Source of the DNA: Eutrigla gurnardus
Lineage: Eukaryota; Chordata; Actinopteri; Perciformes; Triglidae
Assembly (NCBI GenBank): GCA_963514095.1
Contig: OY741268.1
Coordinates: 25,070,657-25,134,656, forward strand
DNA length: 64,000 bases
Direction: 5' to 3'
The notes under the pieces are model-generated. The model was not told the DNA's origin. It saw only the letters and a list, made by a program, of their open reading frames with translations, and made no database searches. Position numbers and translations under genes: made by a program. Positions 1-12,520 of the stretch are shown here, one piece after another; the first letter of the stretch is position 1, and each line of letters opens with the position of its first letter.

Positions 1-2742
1 AAAGGCAATAAACACTCAATAGTAACAAAACAACAAAAAAATCTCCTCCCTCTCCTTCATTGGAAAATCTAAATGAATAGAAATGTGATAATGCTTCAAG
101 TTAGTACACTTAATTCTTGACCACATAGGCTTCCAAAGTATCACTATTCAACGTAATAATAATATAAAACAATGAGTATTCAAATGCAAAATAAACAAAA
201 ATGATCCTGCGACAAACTCGCCTATCAATGATTATATAATTTGCTTCTCTTCCTTTCTGGTTCACTCTACTTCTTTCCACTGCTTTTGCCTCCCACTCCC
301 TTCTGCAGCCTTGTTGAGTGAAGTCAGTCAAAGCCTGGGGATCTAAGGAAATCCAAACAGATTAGAGGGTAAGAAGGACCTCAGAGATCCTAACTTTTTA
401 TCCTCTCCAAGGTGATAAATGTCAGCCTTGGTTTTATCCGCCACAGATATACATTACAAAGGGGGTATTCCATTAGACACGTTTCATCCACTGAGATTCA
501 TTTGTAATGGTGAACGTATTTGAGATATTTATCACAACTACTATTGGTTATCAAAACGGATTACGCAGGCTTTCTTCCCAAAAAATGTTAACAAGCTCCA
601 TCATTTTCCCTGGAATACAATTACGGATCTACCGGTGAGGATGGATGCTGAATCAGTGGCTGCACTGACGGGCTGTGGGGAAGAGCTGCATGTTGTAATG
701 GTTTACCATTCCTCAGTGTCGCTATGAATGAGAGAGCATGCCATTAGCGCCACAGGCTGCCCCCAAGTCGGTGTCTTCAATAATGATCCAATCAATGCGA
801 ACACAGGATTCGGGACTCGAGCACAAAAAAAACAATGAATTGTAAGCATTAATGATGTCCATCCGAGGCTCTCAAGACAACAAGTGGGCTGTACGTTTTC
901 ACCCTGTGAATATCTACGGGACCCTTGATCACACAGTATATTTCAGAAGAGTGTGATGCGATGTAAGATGCCTGTCTGCACCCATAAAAATAAGAGCTTG
1001 TTTGGGTATTAGTAATACTAAAAAGGAATTCGGCATTGCAGCGTTAATATCGTTGAGCACAACGGTACCATCTTCTATTGAGAGTCCCAAACAGAAGCAG
1101 AAATCTAAACACACGTGTCCGTGCACTCCTTTCCCATTAGGTAGAGAAAGAGTTTGAGGATAGGTGTTTGAAACTCCCCCACTTCCAAGAACAGATTCCA
1201 ATTATAGATCAGGGCTGTGCCCGTCTCAGTCTTCTTTCCTTCAGATCATACTCGGGAGTGCATGCATTTTCTCCCCCAGCAAAACAAACACAAAAAAACC
1301 CATTCACATTCTAAACTGCTGGCGGGGAGGACAGCAGCCGCCAGAGCGAGCAGGAGAGCGAAGGACTATTTGAAATCATGTCAGCATGTTCTAGTTGGAA
1401 GATAGTCTTACCCAGAGCTCCCTGGCATAGGAAGGAGAGGCCCACTGCAAAGATGCAGCTTCAAAGTGAATAACTGTAAGAAACTACCATCTGTTTACTC
1501 CAACGTATGAATTCAGCGCTTCAAAAAGAAAGGAGAAAAAAAAGCTTATTTTAAGAGCAGGATGTTGTACGCTTTGATGTAGATAACATGCTTATAATGC
1601 TGAGTTATATATAGATATTTTGCCCTGAATGGACAGGGCTTCACTGCAAACGAACAGAAAATGCAGGATAACAGACTTTTATTATAATTATTATCTGGCT
1701 TATTCCTACATACTCCCTGTACAAAATCCACAGGCCATCTTTGTTACACAGCGTTGCTGTATTACTGCAGCAAGCATATTTAATAGGGAATAAAGTGCAT
1801 GCTGTCTATCTGGGGTAATGAATGGATTCTCACTGGAACAACCTTCTCTTCTCCCTTTTAATTGATCAATCAGTTTGTAAACACATCAGATCTGTGTCAC
1901 CTCTCACTGGTCGGCACCGGACACCAAATACCACTGTCCTTGCAGGTCACAGGAGAACACAGAATCTAACGTCATCCGCCTGTAAAGCAAAGTTGCAACT
2001 AACGATCGTGTCCGTTATGGATTCAGTTAATGAAACGATTCACGTGGGACGGGAAAAAACTGTGAGCGGTGGTAAAAAAATAACCATCTCATGATGCCAA
2101 ACCTCAAGGTGACATCATTTCACACGCTATCTTCCAGATGAGATGGGACCTATACGCTCGTTTGACAACATACAAATCAGAAAAAGGCAGCCGTGCTCTT
2201 GACAAGCTTGACAGACTGTCATAATTGGTGGCGGTACAATTTCTGTCAATAGACCAATCGAATTGACTAATTGTTTCAGCACAAGTGTCAATGGCAGCTT
2301 GCCACTGACACTTTGCACCACGATAACACATTAGCCAGGGGTTAAGCGTCAACCTCAGAACAAATCTAATGATGGGGTGGCATTTATGCATCATTAGGGA
2401 TGCCAAATGCCTTAAAACCTCAAAGAAGAAGAAGAAGAAGAAGAAGAAGAAGAAGAAGAAGAAGAAGAAGGCACCAACTTCTGTTGAACTTAAAGCAGCA
2501 ACCAAACTTCTACAAGGCAATCAAAAGGGAAGCAACACCAAAATCCCAACAAGCAACTGAATACACATCAAGCACAAAACACACCACATGACGCAGGGCT
2601 TCTTACAGTAGCATCATTATGGCAACATAATGCTGAGTCATGCAAAGTGGCGTGGGACAGGAGCACGTGCACGCAGTGTACAAAATAATTTATGGTGCGA
2701 CATATAGCCAGATGTAGCCTATAAAGATAAAGATGTACTCAC
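1..2742. other. non-coding DNA, possibly intron 1 of a leftward gene
   Basis: I see no exon with convincing coding character here. If the minus-strand candidate exon ending at 2743 is real, this stretch is the start of its first intron. The only structured element noticed is an AAG trinucleotide tract near 2422-2470. Open frames crossing that tract encode homopolymeric K, R or F runs and are repeat artefacts. Confidence 0.5.
2422..2470. repeat. (AAG)n microsatellite, about 16 units
   Basis: An uninterrupted AAG/GAA purine tract of about 49 bp. The plus strand is all purine, so it is a homopurine-homopyrimidine mirror repeat that can in principle form triplex DNA. GAA tracts are known to be length-unstable. 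It lies about 270 bp beyond the candidate leftward splice donor, so it would sit early in intron 1 of that gene. Confidence 0.97.
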
Positions 2743-2800
2743 CATAAAAATTTATGAGAGGTGGAAAGAGTGTCGATGTTGAGTCGTTCCCGGAGAACAT
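2743..2800 (-). CDS. candidate first coding segment of an unidentified leftward gene
   Basis: On the minus strand an ATG at 2800 opens a frame of 19 codons that runs without a stop into a strong splice donor, G|GTGAGT, with the last exon base at 2743 (phase 1). The residues read MFSGNDSTST... and I do not recognise the family. The start has a purine at -3. A second minus-strand ATG at 2886 opens an overlapping 44-codon frame that stops at 2752, inside the exon, so it would behave as an upstream ORF. A third frame is open across the exon but lacks an ATG. The donor and its place beside a CpG-rich segment support an exon. The reading frame, and whether the exon codes at all, is inference. Confidence 0.3.
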
Positions 2801-2886
2801 CCTTCCGCTGGCGAATGTTTCTCTCCAAAGTCAGCAGCACTTTCTTGGTTTTTCTCCCCACTTTGAGAAGTTCGGCTCCAGAACAT
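2752..2886 (-). other. possible upstream ORF (44 codons) in candidate leftward exon
   Basis: The minus-strand ATG at 2886 reads 44 codons to a TAA at 2754-2752, all inside the exon that ends at the 2743 donor. It starts 86 nt before the candidate main ATG at 2800 and is in another frame. If the leader is transcribed as proposed, this frame would compete for initiation. Its peptide has no features I recognise. Confidence 0.25.
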
Positions 2887-2949
2887 TCTGACGTCTATCC
2901 ATTAACACGCAGCCGACGTCACCAACACATCCTGCACACTCATTTACCT

Positions 2950-3262
2950 CAATGTACAGTCTGAGGAGGGGGACCCCGCTGGAGAGAACCGGCTCCAGGA
3001 AGGTGCGGAGGAGCGGACGGTGGACCTGACCCGACGCCGGCCGCTAACACGTTAGCTTCGTTCGCATCGGCCTCCTCGGCGCTACACTTCCGCGCGTGTT
3101 GCCCTCGCTTCGCCCGCAAACGCCAGTTTCCTCGGCAGCTGCCGCCTTTTAACTCACCACTGTTACAGACCAGTGGTCGCAGGAACTTTTAAAAATGGCG
3201 AACTGATGTCTGAGTTTTTATATAAACTAGCATTGCCAATGTGGGCGCGCGGCGAATCCACT
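2950..3262 (-). promoter_or_regulatory. CpG-rich promoter-like segment, probably leftward
   Basis: GC and CpG content rise sharply compared with the AT-rich flanks. Motifs visible by eye are an AAAAATGGCG match to the YY1 element near 3191, CACTTCCTG (ETS type) near 3259, and repeated TTAGC/GCTAAC words that are common in fish leaders. No TATA box is well placed. It lies directly upstream of the leftward candidate exon with the donor at 2743, which fits a TATA-less housekeeping promoter. Direction is inferred from that donor only. Confidence 0.5.
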
Positions 3263-4850
3263 TCCTGTTTTAATTAACATACCGCACAATCAGAGGCTCC
3301 GCTTTGGCGCCCCCTACCCTCAAATATATTTATTACATTTATCTATACACCTTACACGTGATTTTATGAATTAATTTGAGTGCTATTTTTTCAACATTAT
3401 TTGGTAGATTAATTACTTTTAGGTGTTTTTGGGTGACTGTGATTTAAGTGCAGAAATGTAGTATGCACAGATTTTTTTATAAAAAGGGGGGGAAAAGGGA
3501 AATTCTGAGTGAGATGTTGCTTTTAGGTCCCCTTCAGTGTAGGGAACTGATATAAAACATAATTAATGCTTGGATGAAGGACTTGCTAATAAAGTAAACA
3601 TGGTGCACTGTCCTGTGCTTCACATATGTTTAAAAGCTAATGTAATATGGCTAAATATTGTCTAAGAGTACATCAAAAGCCATGTTGAGTACAATTGAAA
3701 AAGTAGTGTTTTTATAGGTGACAACACGTCAGCTAAGATCCCTAAACAACATGGCGCCACGGGGTGAGCTTCCCACAGGGCACATGTCTGTTTGCATTAC
3801 TTGATTATTACACTCCACCTTTAAGCATATAACGTGGGAAGTCTTTCATTGGAAATCGATATATTATTCACTCAAGTAATTAACTTTGAAAATAGGAAAA
3901 ATCAACATTGATAGATAAAGCTGCATGAATTTGAGACTTAAGGGCTTTCGATCGCAAAATATTTCAAGAAGTGTCAAGCAAACAATAATACTAAATACAG
4001 CAGTATATTTCATGGGGTGCGAGAAACTCAAACGAAGTACACCGTTCGTCTCTCTGAATTAATAGGCATTAAATTGCGGATCTCCCCTAGTGATGCCAGC
4101 AGCTCAGTGCCAGTGCAGCACCTCGGCTATGACTAATGGCTCTTTTCTAGTGGCAACAGCCTAAAGGCTTTGAGCATGTACTAGCAATTCATGGCAACCC
4201 TATGGAAAATGTCAAGAAAAGACCACACTGTACTGTATAATGTGGTAGTAGCAAAGATGTTTCTCTGTATCTGGCAAAGAAAAAAAGAATCAAGCTCCCT
4301 GCAAAATCACACAAATACAATAAAGTGTCTCACGGTAATATTCACATATGTCCTTGAATTGCCGAGGGTGATTCAACCTCCGCACATTGTGAAACACATT
4401 TTCATTATTTCACAGAAGCAGGCTATAGGCTACAGTGTGATGTATAACCTAAAATGTGCTGGGGAATGCTCATAGCTGCTTAATTTATAAATAGTGCAGA
4501 AATAGGCCGCAGCAGGGGGGTGACTTGCAATAACTGTGGCCACCTTAGAAATCGAAATAAGTGTCAGTCAGTAGAGGATGGATGTTAAGAGGGTGACGTT
4601 ATTGAAATGCCAAGGTTTTAAATACAACAACAAAAAAGACAGATAAAATAAACTATTGAATGGAAAATTAATGGTAATATTGAGAGGCTACAATACATCA
4701 ACAGTCTTTTAATCTGGCGGCCACTGTGAGGCGCTGTTGCACCATCCTATCGGGTACGCACGGTTTCAGGTGGCGGGCTAAATAAAGTACAGGTTTATGA
4801 ATCAGTGGTGGAAACGGGCTACGGAATCGACATTTTACCATAAGAAGCAA
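3263..4850. other. AT-rich intergenic segment between two outward-facing promoter-like regions
   Basis: No coding exon, RNA gene or clear repeat was recognised. The sequence is AT-rich with short homopolymers. If both flanking promoter calls are right, this is the spacer of a loosely divergent gene pair. A GGCGCCCCCTA word near 3306 partly resembles a CTCF core but lacks the CCA end. Confidence 0.4.
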
Positions 4851-4859
4851 ACGATAAAG

Positions 4860-5010
4860 TGGACAACTACAACAACGCTGACGAGGATGGCGGAGGGAAA
4901 CTCGGCGTAGCCATGGAAACAGCCTTAGCCGATGCTAGCTAGCAGCTAGCACCGCTACTTCCGGTAGCCCAAGCCGCTAGCTTAACTGCCGCGTCTCGTT
5001 TTCCAAGTTT
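4860..5010 (+). promoter_or_regulatory. CpG-rich promoter-like segment, probably rightward
   Basis: This short GC-rich island contains GAGGATGGCGGAGG (YY1-like, near 4884), CTACTTCCGGTAGC (ETS core, near 4956) and a cluster of GCTAGC words. It is followed by an open stretch ending in a good GTAAGA donor at 5091. This looks like a TATA-less promoter with its first exon. Two short ATG frames inside it stop after 7 and 9 codons and could be upstream ORFs. Confidence 0.45.
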
Positions 5011-5011
5011 G

Positions 5012-5030
5012 GGATCATGTAACATGATCC
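5012..5030. repeat. 19-bp perfect palindrome around a single central base
   Basis: GGATCATGT, a central A, then ACATGATCC: nine paired bases on each side. The second arm contains the candidate start codon at 5024, so in RNA a hairpin would include the AUG. Arms this short also arise by chance. Confidence 0.9.
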
Positions 5031-5090
5031 AACATGGGATGAGATGTGTTCTTCTGCACCGAAAGACAAAGAGCCAACACCTGGTTGAAG
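5024..5090 (+). CDS. candidate first coding segment of an unidentified rightward gene
   Basis: An ATG at 5024, with an in-frame second ATG at 5039, opens 22 codons that reach a splice donor GAAG|GTAAGA with the last exon base at 5090 (phase 1). The frame is open back to an in-frame TAG at 4940-4942 with no other ATG. The peptide (MIQHGMRCVLLHRKTKSQ...) is basic and I do not recognise it. Its placement after a CpG-rich promoter-like segment supports a first exon, but the exon could be an untranslated leader or part of a lncRNA. No downstream exon could be matched to it. Confidence 0.28.
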
Positions 5091-7220
5091 GTAAGACAAC
5101 TCACTATGTTACTGTGTGTGTTAATGTGCACTGTTAAATGGGGAGGGCAACAGTTCCTGCTTCAATGCTTTGCTAAATAGCAAGCAGTTGGCAGCACTCT
5201 GTGTCAACGTGCCAGCATGATTTGCTGCTTCTAAAATATAACCTGGTTGTTGTTTTGTTTGTTTTTTAATGAAAAAAAACCACATAAATAAATATCTATA
5301 AAAATGAACATAAACATAATATACAATGAGTCACACCCCTATTTATTTCTTACCAATAACTATTTTTTTTAAGATAAATTAGTTTAATAATTTGATACAT
5401 GAAATATATTGTAAATTAATAGTTATACTTGCATTCTCTTCATGTTAGAGTAATAGTGTACTGACTTGTATACTCTATGTTGCGAATGGAGGAATCAGAG
5501 CTTCCAATCCTAGATTTGAGTCACGATTCAGTCAACAAACTGTTGTAGAAAAAGTTTACATTTGGAGAAAGGAAACATGGAAAGCAGGCAGTAAAACCAT
5601 GGTGTTTTCCTGAACCAGGTATGACTAAATTACCATTTCCAATAATATCGTCGGGTCTTATACAGCGAAGTGAAGTTGAATCAAACTTAACTGTTAATCC
5701 GAGGCAAAGTAAAGTAGAGTAAAGTGTGACTTGCAGGTGCCAGTTAGTGTAAATCAGGGTGGATTAAGGTGGCAGATTGAGAATACAGAACTTTAAAGGT
5801 TTTATCAGAGAACGTTGGCCACATATGGTGACTGATTAGTGTGCATTGAGCAAGTTGTTGTTTATCATCTCTGAGAGATGGAAACTGCAAGATTTAGAGA
5901 GTGAAATACATTAGAGAGGCTGTATGTTTTTCTCCAAATGTGTGTCTCACAAATACAGTTGTGTGTGAAAGACGACTTCACATAGACATCACAATTTTAC
6001 ATTGCTGCAGTATTGAATAACAGTTTTATATGTTATTATACAATTATATGGTTTAATACATGTAGTTATTTGGGTTTCAAGGGGTTTTCTACGTACTTGC
6101 ATTGTTGAGGAAAGCTGTATATAGTCTCAAAGTATTTCTGTGTGCTCAGTATGACCATGATCTTTTCACAATTTGGCCATGGAGCACAAGATGTTAAAGT
6201 CAGACATTTTCTAGCTTTTTGCATTCTGCCACAATTCTTTTCAGTGTCAATTATACCTTTTTTTTATTACAACCACCTTAAAGGTCAAGGCTGACGACTA
6301 TTTGAAGAATGCGCTATTTAGATTTCTCTGTCTGTGACTCGATGACTCACACTGTATGCAGGCGGAGGAAAAGAACCTATAGAAAGCCAATGAAACGCCA
6401 GAAGTTGAGACAATGAAGCCCCTTTTAGTTAAGTTTGCAGTACTGAAAGCAGTGAAACTGATCGTATAATAAAATAAACTATCACTTTGGTGGAGTTGTG
6501 CTGTCATTATCTGAGGCAGGCGGCTCATGCTACATCTCACTCCTGCTATTGTACTTACAGTAGAAGGCATTGACGTGTGCCAGTTGAAATGCATTGTTTG
6601 CTGCTCCAGCCCCTCATCTCTAATTATAAAATGCCAAACTTCATTCTGCCTCGTTCTCTTTCTTGTAGGTCGACAGCTAGGTTGTTCACGCTTCATAGCA
6701 CTTCCCCCTCTCAAGCTATTTCCCCCTTAGCCTAACCTAATATTGACTGGAATAGGAAATTCAAAGCTGCTGTAAACATTCAAATGTCTGGCAAGCCCAC
6801 TTCCAATTTCACAGATACAGGCATGGGAGTTATTATGGAAAAACCAACCGCAATCTTGCTGTGCATTTAGGAGAAAAAGACAATGCTGTTTTGCTTTCTG
6901 TGCAAGGCCTCTGCAACAAAGGCAACATTTTATGTGGAGAGCTGAATCAAAATATCTCTTCGGTTTGTGTTTTCTCAATAACACACCGTTTTCCAGGTTA
7001 ATACACTGCCTCTGCGGGAAGTTTGTTGAAAACGATGATAATAATTGGCATTTAAGGAGCCAATGTTTACCTCTAAGGCTTATCTCAGCCGGGGTCAACG
7101 CCATGCCTCGCTGCATCTTGAGTGATTCTGTACCAGCAGGCCTTGGAGAGGTCAGGAAAACCATGTCAATGTGTCTCTCAGTTTAATTCTATTAAGCACA
7201 GGTTCAAGCTCCAAATTAAA

Positions 7221-7228
7221 ATGCAAAT
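7221..7228 (+). promoter_or_regulatory. octamer motif ATGCAAAT (followed by TA)
   Basis: An exact POU octamer continues as ATGCAAATTA, a form bound by class III POU factors of the nervous system. It sits in a non-repetitive stretch of candidate conserved DNA. A single 8-mer is weak evidence; it is listed because nine exact copies were seen on this strand across the window. Confidence 0.3.
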
Positions 7229-9999
7229 TACCTCCGTAATAAAAGCAAGCGAGGGTACAGGCAGAGATAAGGTACATCCTTCCCTTTCATTGCCGGGCGC
7301 TTATGAAGTACAAACCTCTTTTTAATGTAAAACTTAATTTAATTCTGAAGAACAAAGTGTCTCCAAACGCATTGTCTCACAACAGGTTCTGTCCAACTTG
7401 TGTCATGTTTGAAAAAGAAAAGGAATGATGGCTTCAAAGCGTGTATTGTTTTTGGAAACTACTTGGACAGTTTCTATGCAATTGTTTTGTTAGAATGGGG
7501 ATTCAGCTGCTTCTTTGATTCAGAGTGTCTATCTGTCATTAGGAATTATGTAACAACTAGATCCAACTCATTTATTCTAAATATCCTTAAAAAACAAATG
7601 ACCTAACACTAAGGGTAACCTGATGAGTTTAGCCCAGCTTCGTTGCTGCTTTCTGACAAGCCAGCTCACAATAATGATGCGCAATAGTAGAAGCAATGGT
7701 GCTAATGTAAAAAACGGATTAGTCAAACTCTTAAGCGCTGCAGTGGATACGGTCTGTCTATTTGTGAATGCATCCCATGTTTAGTTGTCAAAATGTGAGC
7801 AGTCTTCCCTCAGCGGTGTGTTGCCTCTTGGCTCCCTGCAGAGCTCTCAGCGAGAGCACTGTACCTTCTGGACACATGTTACCAAGTATACGAGGTGAAT
7901 GTCAGCATCAAGGAGATAACAGCTTGACGTCTCGCTGGTCTGTTATCACCGCGCAACGCTCCAGAGCAGCACAGCTGCAGGAGCAGAAGTCTTATCAATC
8001 CCAGCGTTAAGGTGAGAGAGCAGCAGAAGGACGAGGCTTGAAAACCTTAGCATGAGCCCTTCAGGCATCCCCCAGCGACACCCTCTGACTCCCCGCACGC
8101 ACGCAGATAGTCGCATAGCTAATATTCAAAAAGGCCCGACCTTTGCATTCCTATAAGGAGAAAAAAAGAGGGGGGGAAACAGTGTCATAATCCGAGCTCT
8201 TTAGTCATCCAAGGACGATTAGCATGGTGCCCTACGACAAAAAAGGTGACGCAGACTCTTTGACGGCTCAGTGCATACAAATTAGGGGCTTTTATGGTGG
8301 TAGACCAACTGTACACCGCAATTATAGGTCACCTCGAATCTCTGGGCTGAAAATAAATAAGGTAATTAAAAACAGAGAAGAAACCCTGCCCCGCATTAAC
8401 AACACAGACAGTGATGCAGACTGAAGTTTTTAATAAATGGCTTTTTGATAGCATCACCTTACGTAAGACAGCATTGTGTATAATTCACAGTCACAGTCGG
8501 TTGTTAAAAAAAATATCCAGTATAGGTGCACTGAAACATGCGGGCCATTTAAAATTGATATATTTTGTTTTATGAATGAACATCTGTTAAACACCCTCAG
8601 GCCATTCTTCACCTTTCTCGTGGATACATTACTTTGGCTGAGCTGTAAACAATGTGAAATAGATAAGTCCTGTACTCTTTGCCGGCATCAAGGCCATGTG
8701 TACTAGCAATGGTTGCCCGCCACACCCTGACATTGAGCAACCAAGTGCTGCAATGCCTCCATAGGGCTCTGTGTGTAATGTAAAGTGATGTAACCGTAAA
8801 TACCCAGTGTCATTTTCGGGGAAGAGGGAATGCAAACATTACGTGTGAAGGTTTATCTTCCATCAGAGATTTTAGCTTGAAATGCTAGCCTTGAGCAGAA
8901 ATGAGACTTTTCTAGTAACCTTAACGTATTTCGAATGCCGCGTTCATTTTTTTTTTAAATTTCCATTTTCAAACTCTATATCCTCAGCTCCAACCCATGT
9001 GACATCACTTGAAACGGCCTTTCAAGAGCATTTATTCTATCTTATTTTCTAAGTGAAACAGGATAGAACATTATGTTGGCAGGAATTTATTTGATTTAGC
9101 TCTGTTCAGAGCTGAAGATTTGAAATTGGTTGGTACCAGCTGATGTAAGCGCGCGTCATATTTGCTAGGAAGAAAAAAATATCTTAGATTTTGATATAAA
9201 AATAGGAAGAAATTTAAAAAAAAATTAATTATTTTTGGCACGTATTGTCAAACAGTATGACCGGGGCTGTGATGTCAAAGGGTAGAAAAACGTTATTGAT
9301 TTAAGCTTTTCAAACTTTAAAGCAGTTCATCAGATTTGACACGACCTCCTCTAGCTACAAAAAGCATTCCCAACACCAGTAAATGTGCTGGTGGGGGGTC
9401 CCTTTTAAGTGGTTAGATGATTCCTTTAGTGTCCCGATAATAGTATTTCCCAAATTAACCAGATGGAACAAATATGGTAACTGTAACACGGTAAAAGATT
9501 TAATCCTTTTAGCTTCATTAAAATAAGTGGAAAAATTGACTATCATATTAGAAACTTCAGTAATTTCTTATAACAAAAAAAAAAAATAGAACTAGTTTGA
9601 AATTGGATTGGAGGGGAAGTAATTTCTCTGATAACATATTTCCCCTTAAGGGATGGTTTGTTGAGAATTCGGATGTTTAAAATGATTAGAGTGATCTAAA
9701 TTACCTCCACGTTTTTCTGAATGAAATCACGCTCTTTGCCGTGGCGTTAACCTTACCGCCCCACGACCTTTTGTTCATTTCCCAGCATTCATTATGAAAG
9801 GCTTGGGGAAGTGCTTGCTCGTGGGGTTCTGGTGTTACATAAGTGACTGTGCAGACATTGAGGCCGAGCCAAAAATTAATCGGCACGATTAATTACGAGA
9901 GCCATATGGTCAGCCGTGTCTCTGTGCCATTTCCAGTTAGACTGCTTGGGAGGCACTGAGAGGCCTGCTGACATTTGCACAAAGTCCCTGAATCCAACA

Positions 10000-10002
<3 letters not shown>

Positions 10003-10069
<67 letters not shown>
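10003..10069. repeat. compound (TC)n-(CA)n microsatellite
   Basis: About 15 TC units run to 10032, then a short GCTCTCG interruption and about 15 CA units. Open frames across it encode only alternating residues (SL, TH, RE) and are not genes. Confidence 0.97.
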
Positions 10070-10074
<5 letters not shown>

Positions 10075-11047
10075 GCACAGTTATGCTCACAAATATAGCA
10101 TTGTACAGGTCAGGGGAGGTCAGCTACACTTTTTTTAACGCATCACCAATATTGCTATTTTCCATTGTTTTCTAATTTTCAGCAACATTCATTCATCATT
10201 CAGCCATGAAAGCATGCAATGTCGAATGCAATATTTAAAACCTCGCTGAGCACCCAGACAGAGACAAGTCATTAGAGACCAGACTTCAAAAGAGGTCACA
10301 TTTTGTGTTCCTCTCCTCCATCCAGCCACTGTGTTTGGGTATGTATGGGGGGGGGGGATGGAAATTGAAGTCAATAACACCAGAGAAGATTCAAGAGCTT
10401 ACTTAATCAAAATGACAGGAGATTGTACACCGTTAAAAAACGACAAAGCAGTGGATGGCACCAACACTCTCCTCAGAAATTAGATGGATATTGTCCCACC
10501 TGCCAGCGGCTGGATGAGTCACGGCAGACACTGGTTACATGGTGAGTGTACTTTATGCACACAAGCCGTATTAATCATGCATACATAGCCATGGGGAGCG
10601 TATGGAGTTTTAAGCTGAACTCGGTATCTTCCTGCTGATAAACACTTTGCTTGGCCAGAGGTGCAACATGTCGGGAATTCAGAATAATCATAAGCTGCCA
10701 AGTTGTTCAAGTAGCATCGAGGATGCTTGTGACTGTGCGTTAGTGTTGCATAATGGTTGCAGATTTGATGAATACCAATCAGTAAGAGTATGATGTCTGC
10801 GGTGGTGTTTATCCAGAAGCACTTTTTATGATTAACTAAATGAAAGCTTTTTTTAGCACGCAAGGAAGACTTTGTAATAATTAAAAATGTATGCGTTAAG
10901 GTTAAATGTGATGATGGCGATGTCAATTTATACTTGGCGATATATCCCATTTTATGGCTGAGGTACACAAATCCACAATAATAATTATAATAAATATAGG
11001 TGTCATTATTGTTTTCACAGCCGCTGCTATTTTATTCTAATTGTGAG

Positions 11048-11064
11048 GAAGCCTGCCAGGCTTC
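11048..11064. repeat. 17-bp hyphenated palindrome
   Basis: GAAGCCTG, a central C, then CAGGCTTC: eight paired bases on each side. No flanking element explains it. Confidence 0.85.
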
Positions 11065-12288
11065 GAGTCAATGAGTGATGACATTGTTGAGTGTTGGCTC
11101 TCATTCATCAGCTAGTTATCATGAAGCACTCAACAGTCAAATTCATGAGGCCTACATGGTCAATAACTGTTCACGTGAACCTTAAATCTTCACTGATAAC
11201 TTTAACATTCATGCTCACACTTTAACTGTTGTTACCTTTAGGTTTTTGCACTTTTAGAAATCATCGTTATTTGGAATACATCAACAAATTCTGACCCATT
11301 TTATTTCTGTCATTATGTTTTTGTATCTTCAGTAGGTTTTTATGAAATCTAGCACTGTATAGTATAGCTTTACTTTTTGAACGTGATTTTATTGTGCAAA
11401 AGATGGATGCAAATTAGAACCATTTTATATAATGGATAAAACTCAACCAAACATATTTCAACCTAGCTGAACAACTGTTGACGATTTTAGCAGTAAAATG
11501 TTAGACGGCGTCCTCCACCACCATCATTCAAACACAAACGGAGAAAGTTTGAGGCAAAGGGAGTTTAATTGCCCCACTAGTGCTGTGGAGACTTGGAGAA
11601 TCTAGGACGAGGAGCACTGAAGCTTTTCTGGAGGCTTACGGTCGGCACCACGCGAAGATGCTTCATGTTAGTTTTTCCTTTTAATGAACCTTTGTGTGCT
11701 TTGGATCGTAACAACGAGCTGAGATCAAATGCTTGAGGGAAGTTTAGGTGTTTTACTGACATACATACATCTATAATATATACCTACACCCTTGGTAGAG
11801 GATTTGCCAAAGAGATACTGTCATCATCATGCTGTGGTTGTACTGGGCAGCTTGCAGGTGTGAGTGCTGTCTGACTGCTGGAACAAAAGCAACCCCATCT
11901 CCGGCCAGCATGTTTTAGAAGATGCTGCGTCCAATGCAACATTTTGTCCTCACGTATTTCTGCAGTGTCTGCGTATGGTAACCATTATACCACATTTTTC
12001 ATTGATAGCATATTCAAGTATTAGATTAACTGTTTTCTAGTTGTGATGCCCGTCTTGGGAATGTTTTGAGTGGTTTGATCATCTGAATCGTCTCTAGGCT
12101 GATGCCATAAGGAAAAAAAAAAAGAAAGCAGAATCTAACTGAGGTCAAGTCATTAATCTGTTTTTTTAAATCCCAGCATTTCCTCATGAATTCCTTGGAT
12201 ATTCATACCTATATGTCTTACTCATACATACATTACATTAATCACATCTTACATTAATAGTGTATTGCTTATGCTCAAGACATTATTG

Positions 12289-12311
12289 CACACACACACA
12301 CACACACACAC
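12289..12311. repeat. (CA)n microsatellite
   Basis: About 11 CA units, decaying into CCCACACCCA on the right. Confidence 0.95.
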
Positions 12312-12520
12312 CCACACCCATGTTTATCTACAATGTGGTTAAATAAATGTTAATTTTCAGTATGGAGCGACCTCCTGCCCCCACAGCTCACAAGGTTAAA
12401 CAGACGCTGAACCCATGTCATAACTCAATTAGTTGTGAGAGGAAGCGGTGGCTTAATATAAAATCAATGCATGAATGTCACGTATCAAATTAATTCATCA
12501 CCAAAGATGAAATAATAGAA

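Noticed and set aside
2104..2591. Frames with poly-Phe, poly-Lys or poly-Arg
   Set aside because: Created by the AAG trinucleotide repeat.
3304..3318. GGCGCCCCCTA as a CTCF site
   Set aside because: The CCA end of the core is missing; only part of the consensus is matched.
5016..5036. CATG words spaced 10 bp as a p53-type response element
   Set aside because: The flanking purine and pyrimidine triplets do not fit the consensus in either half-site.
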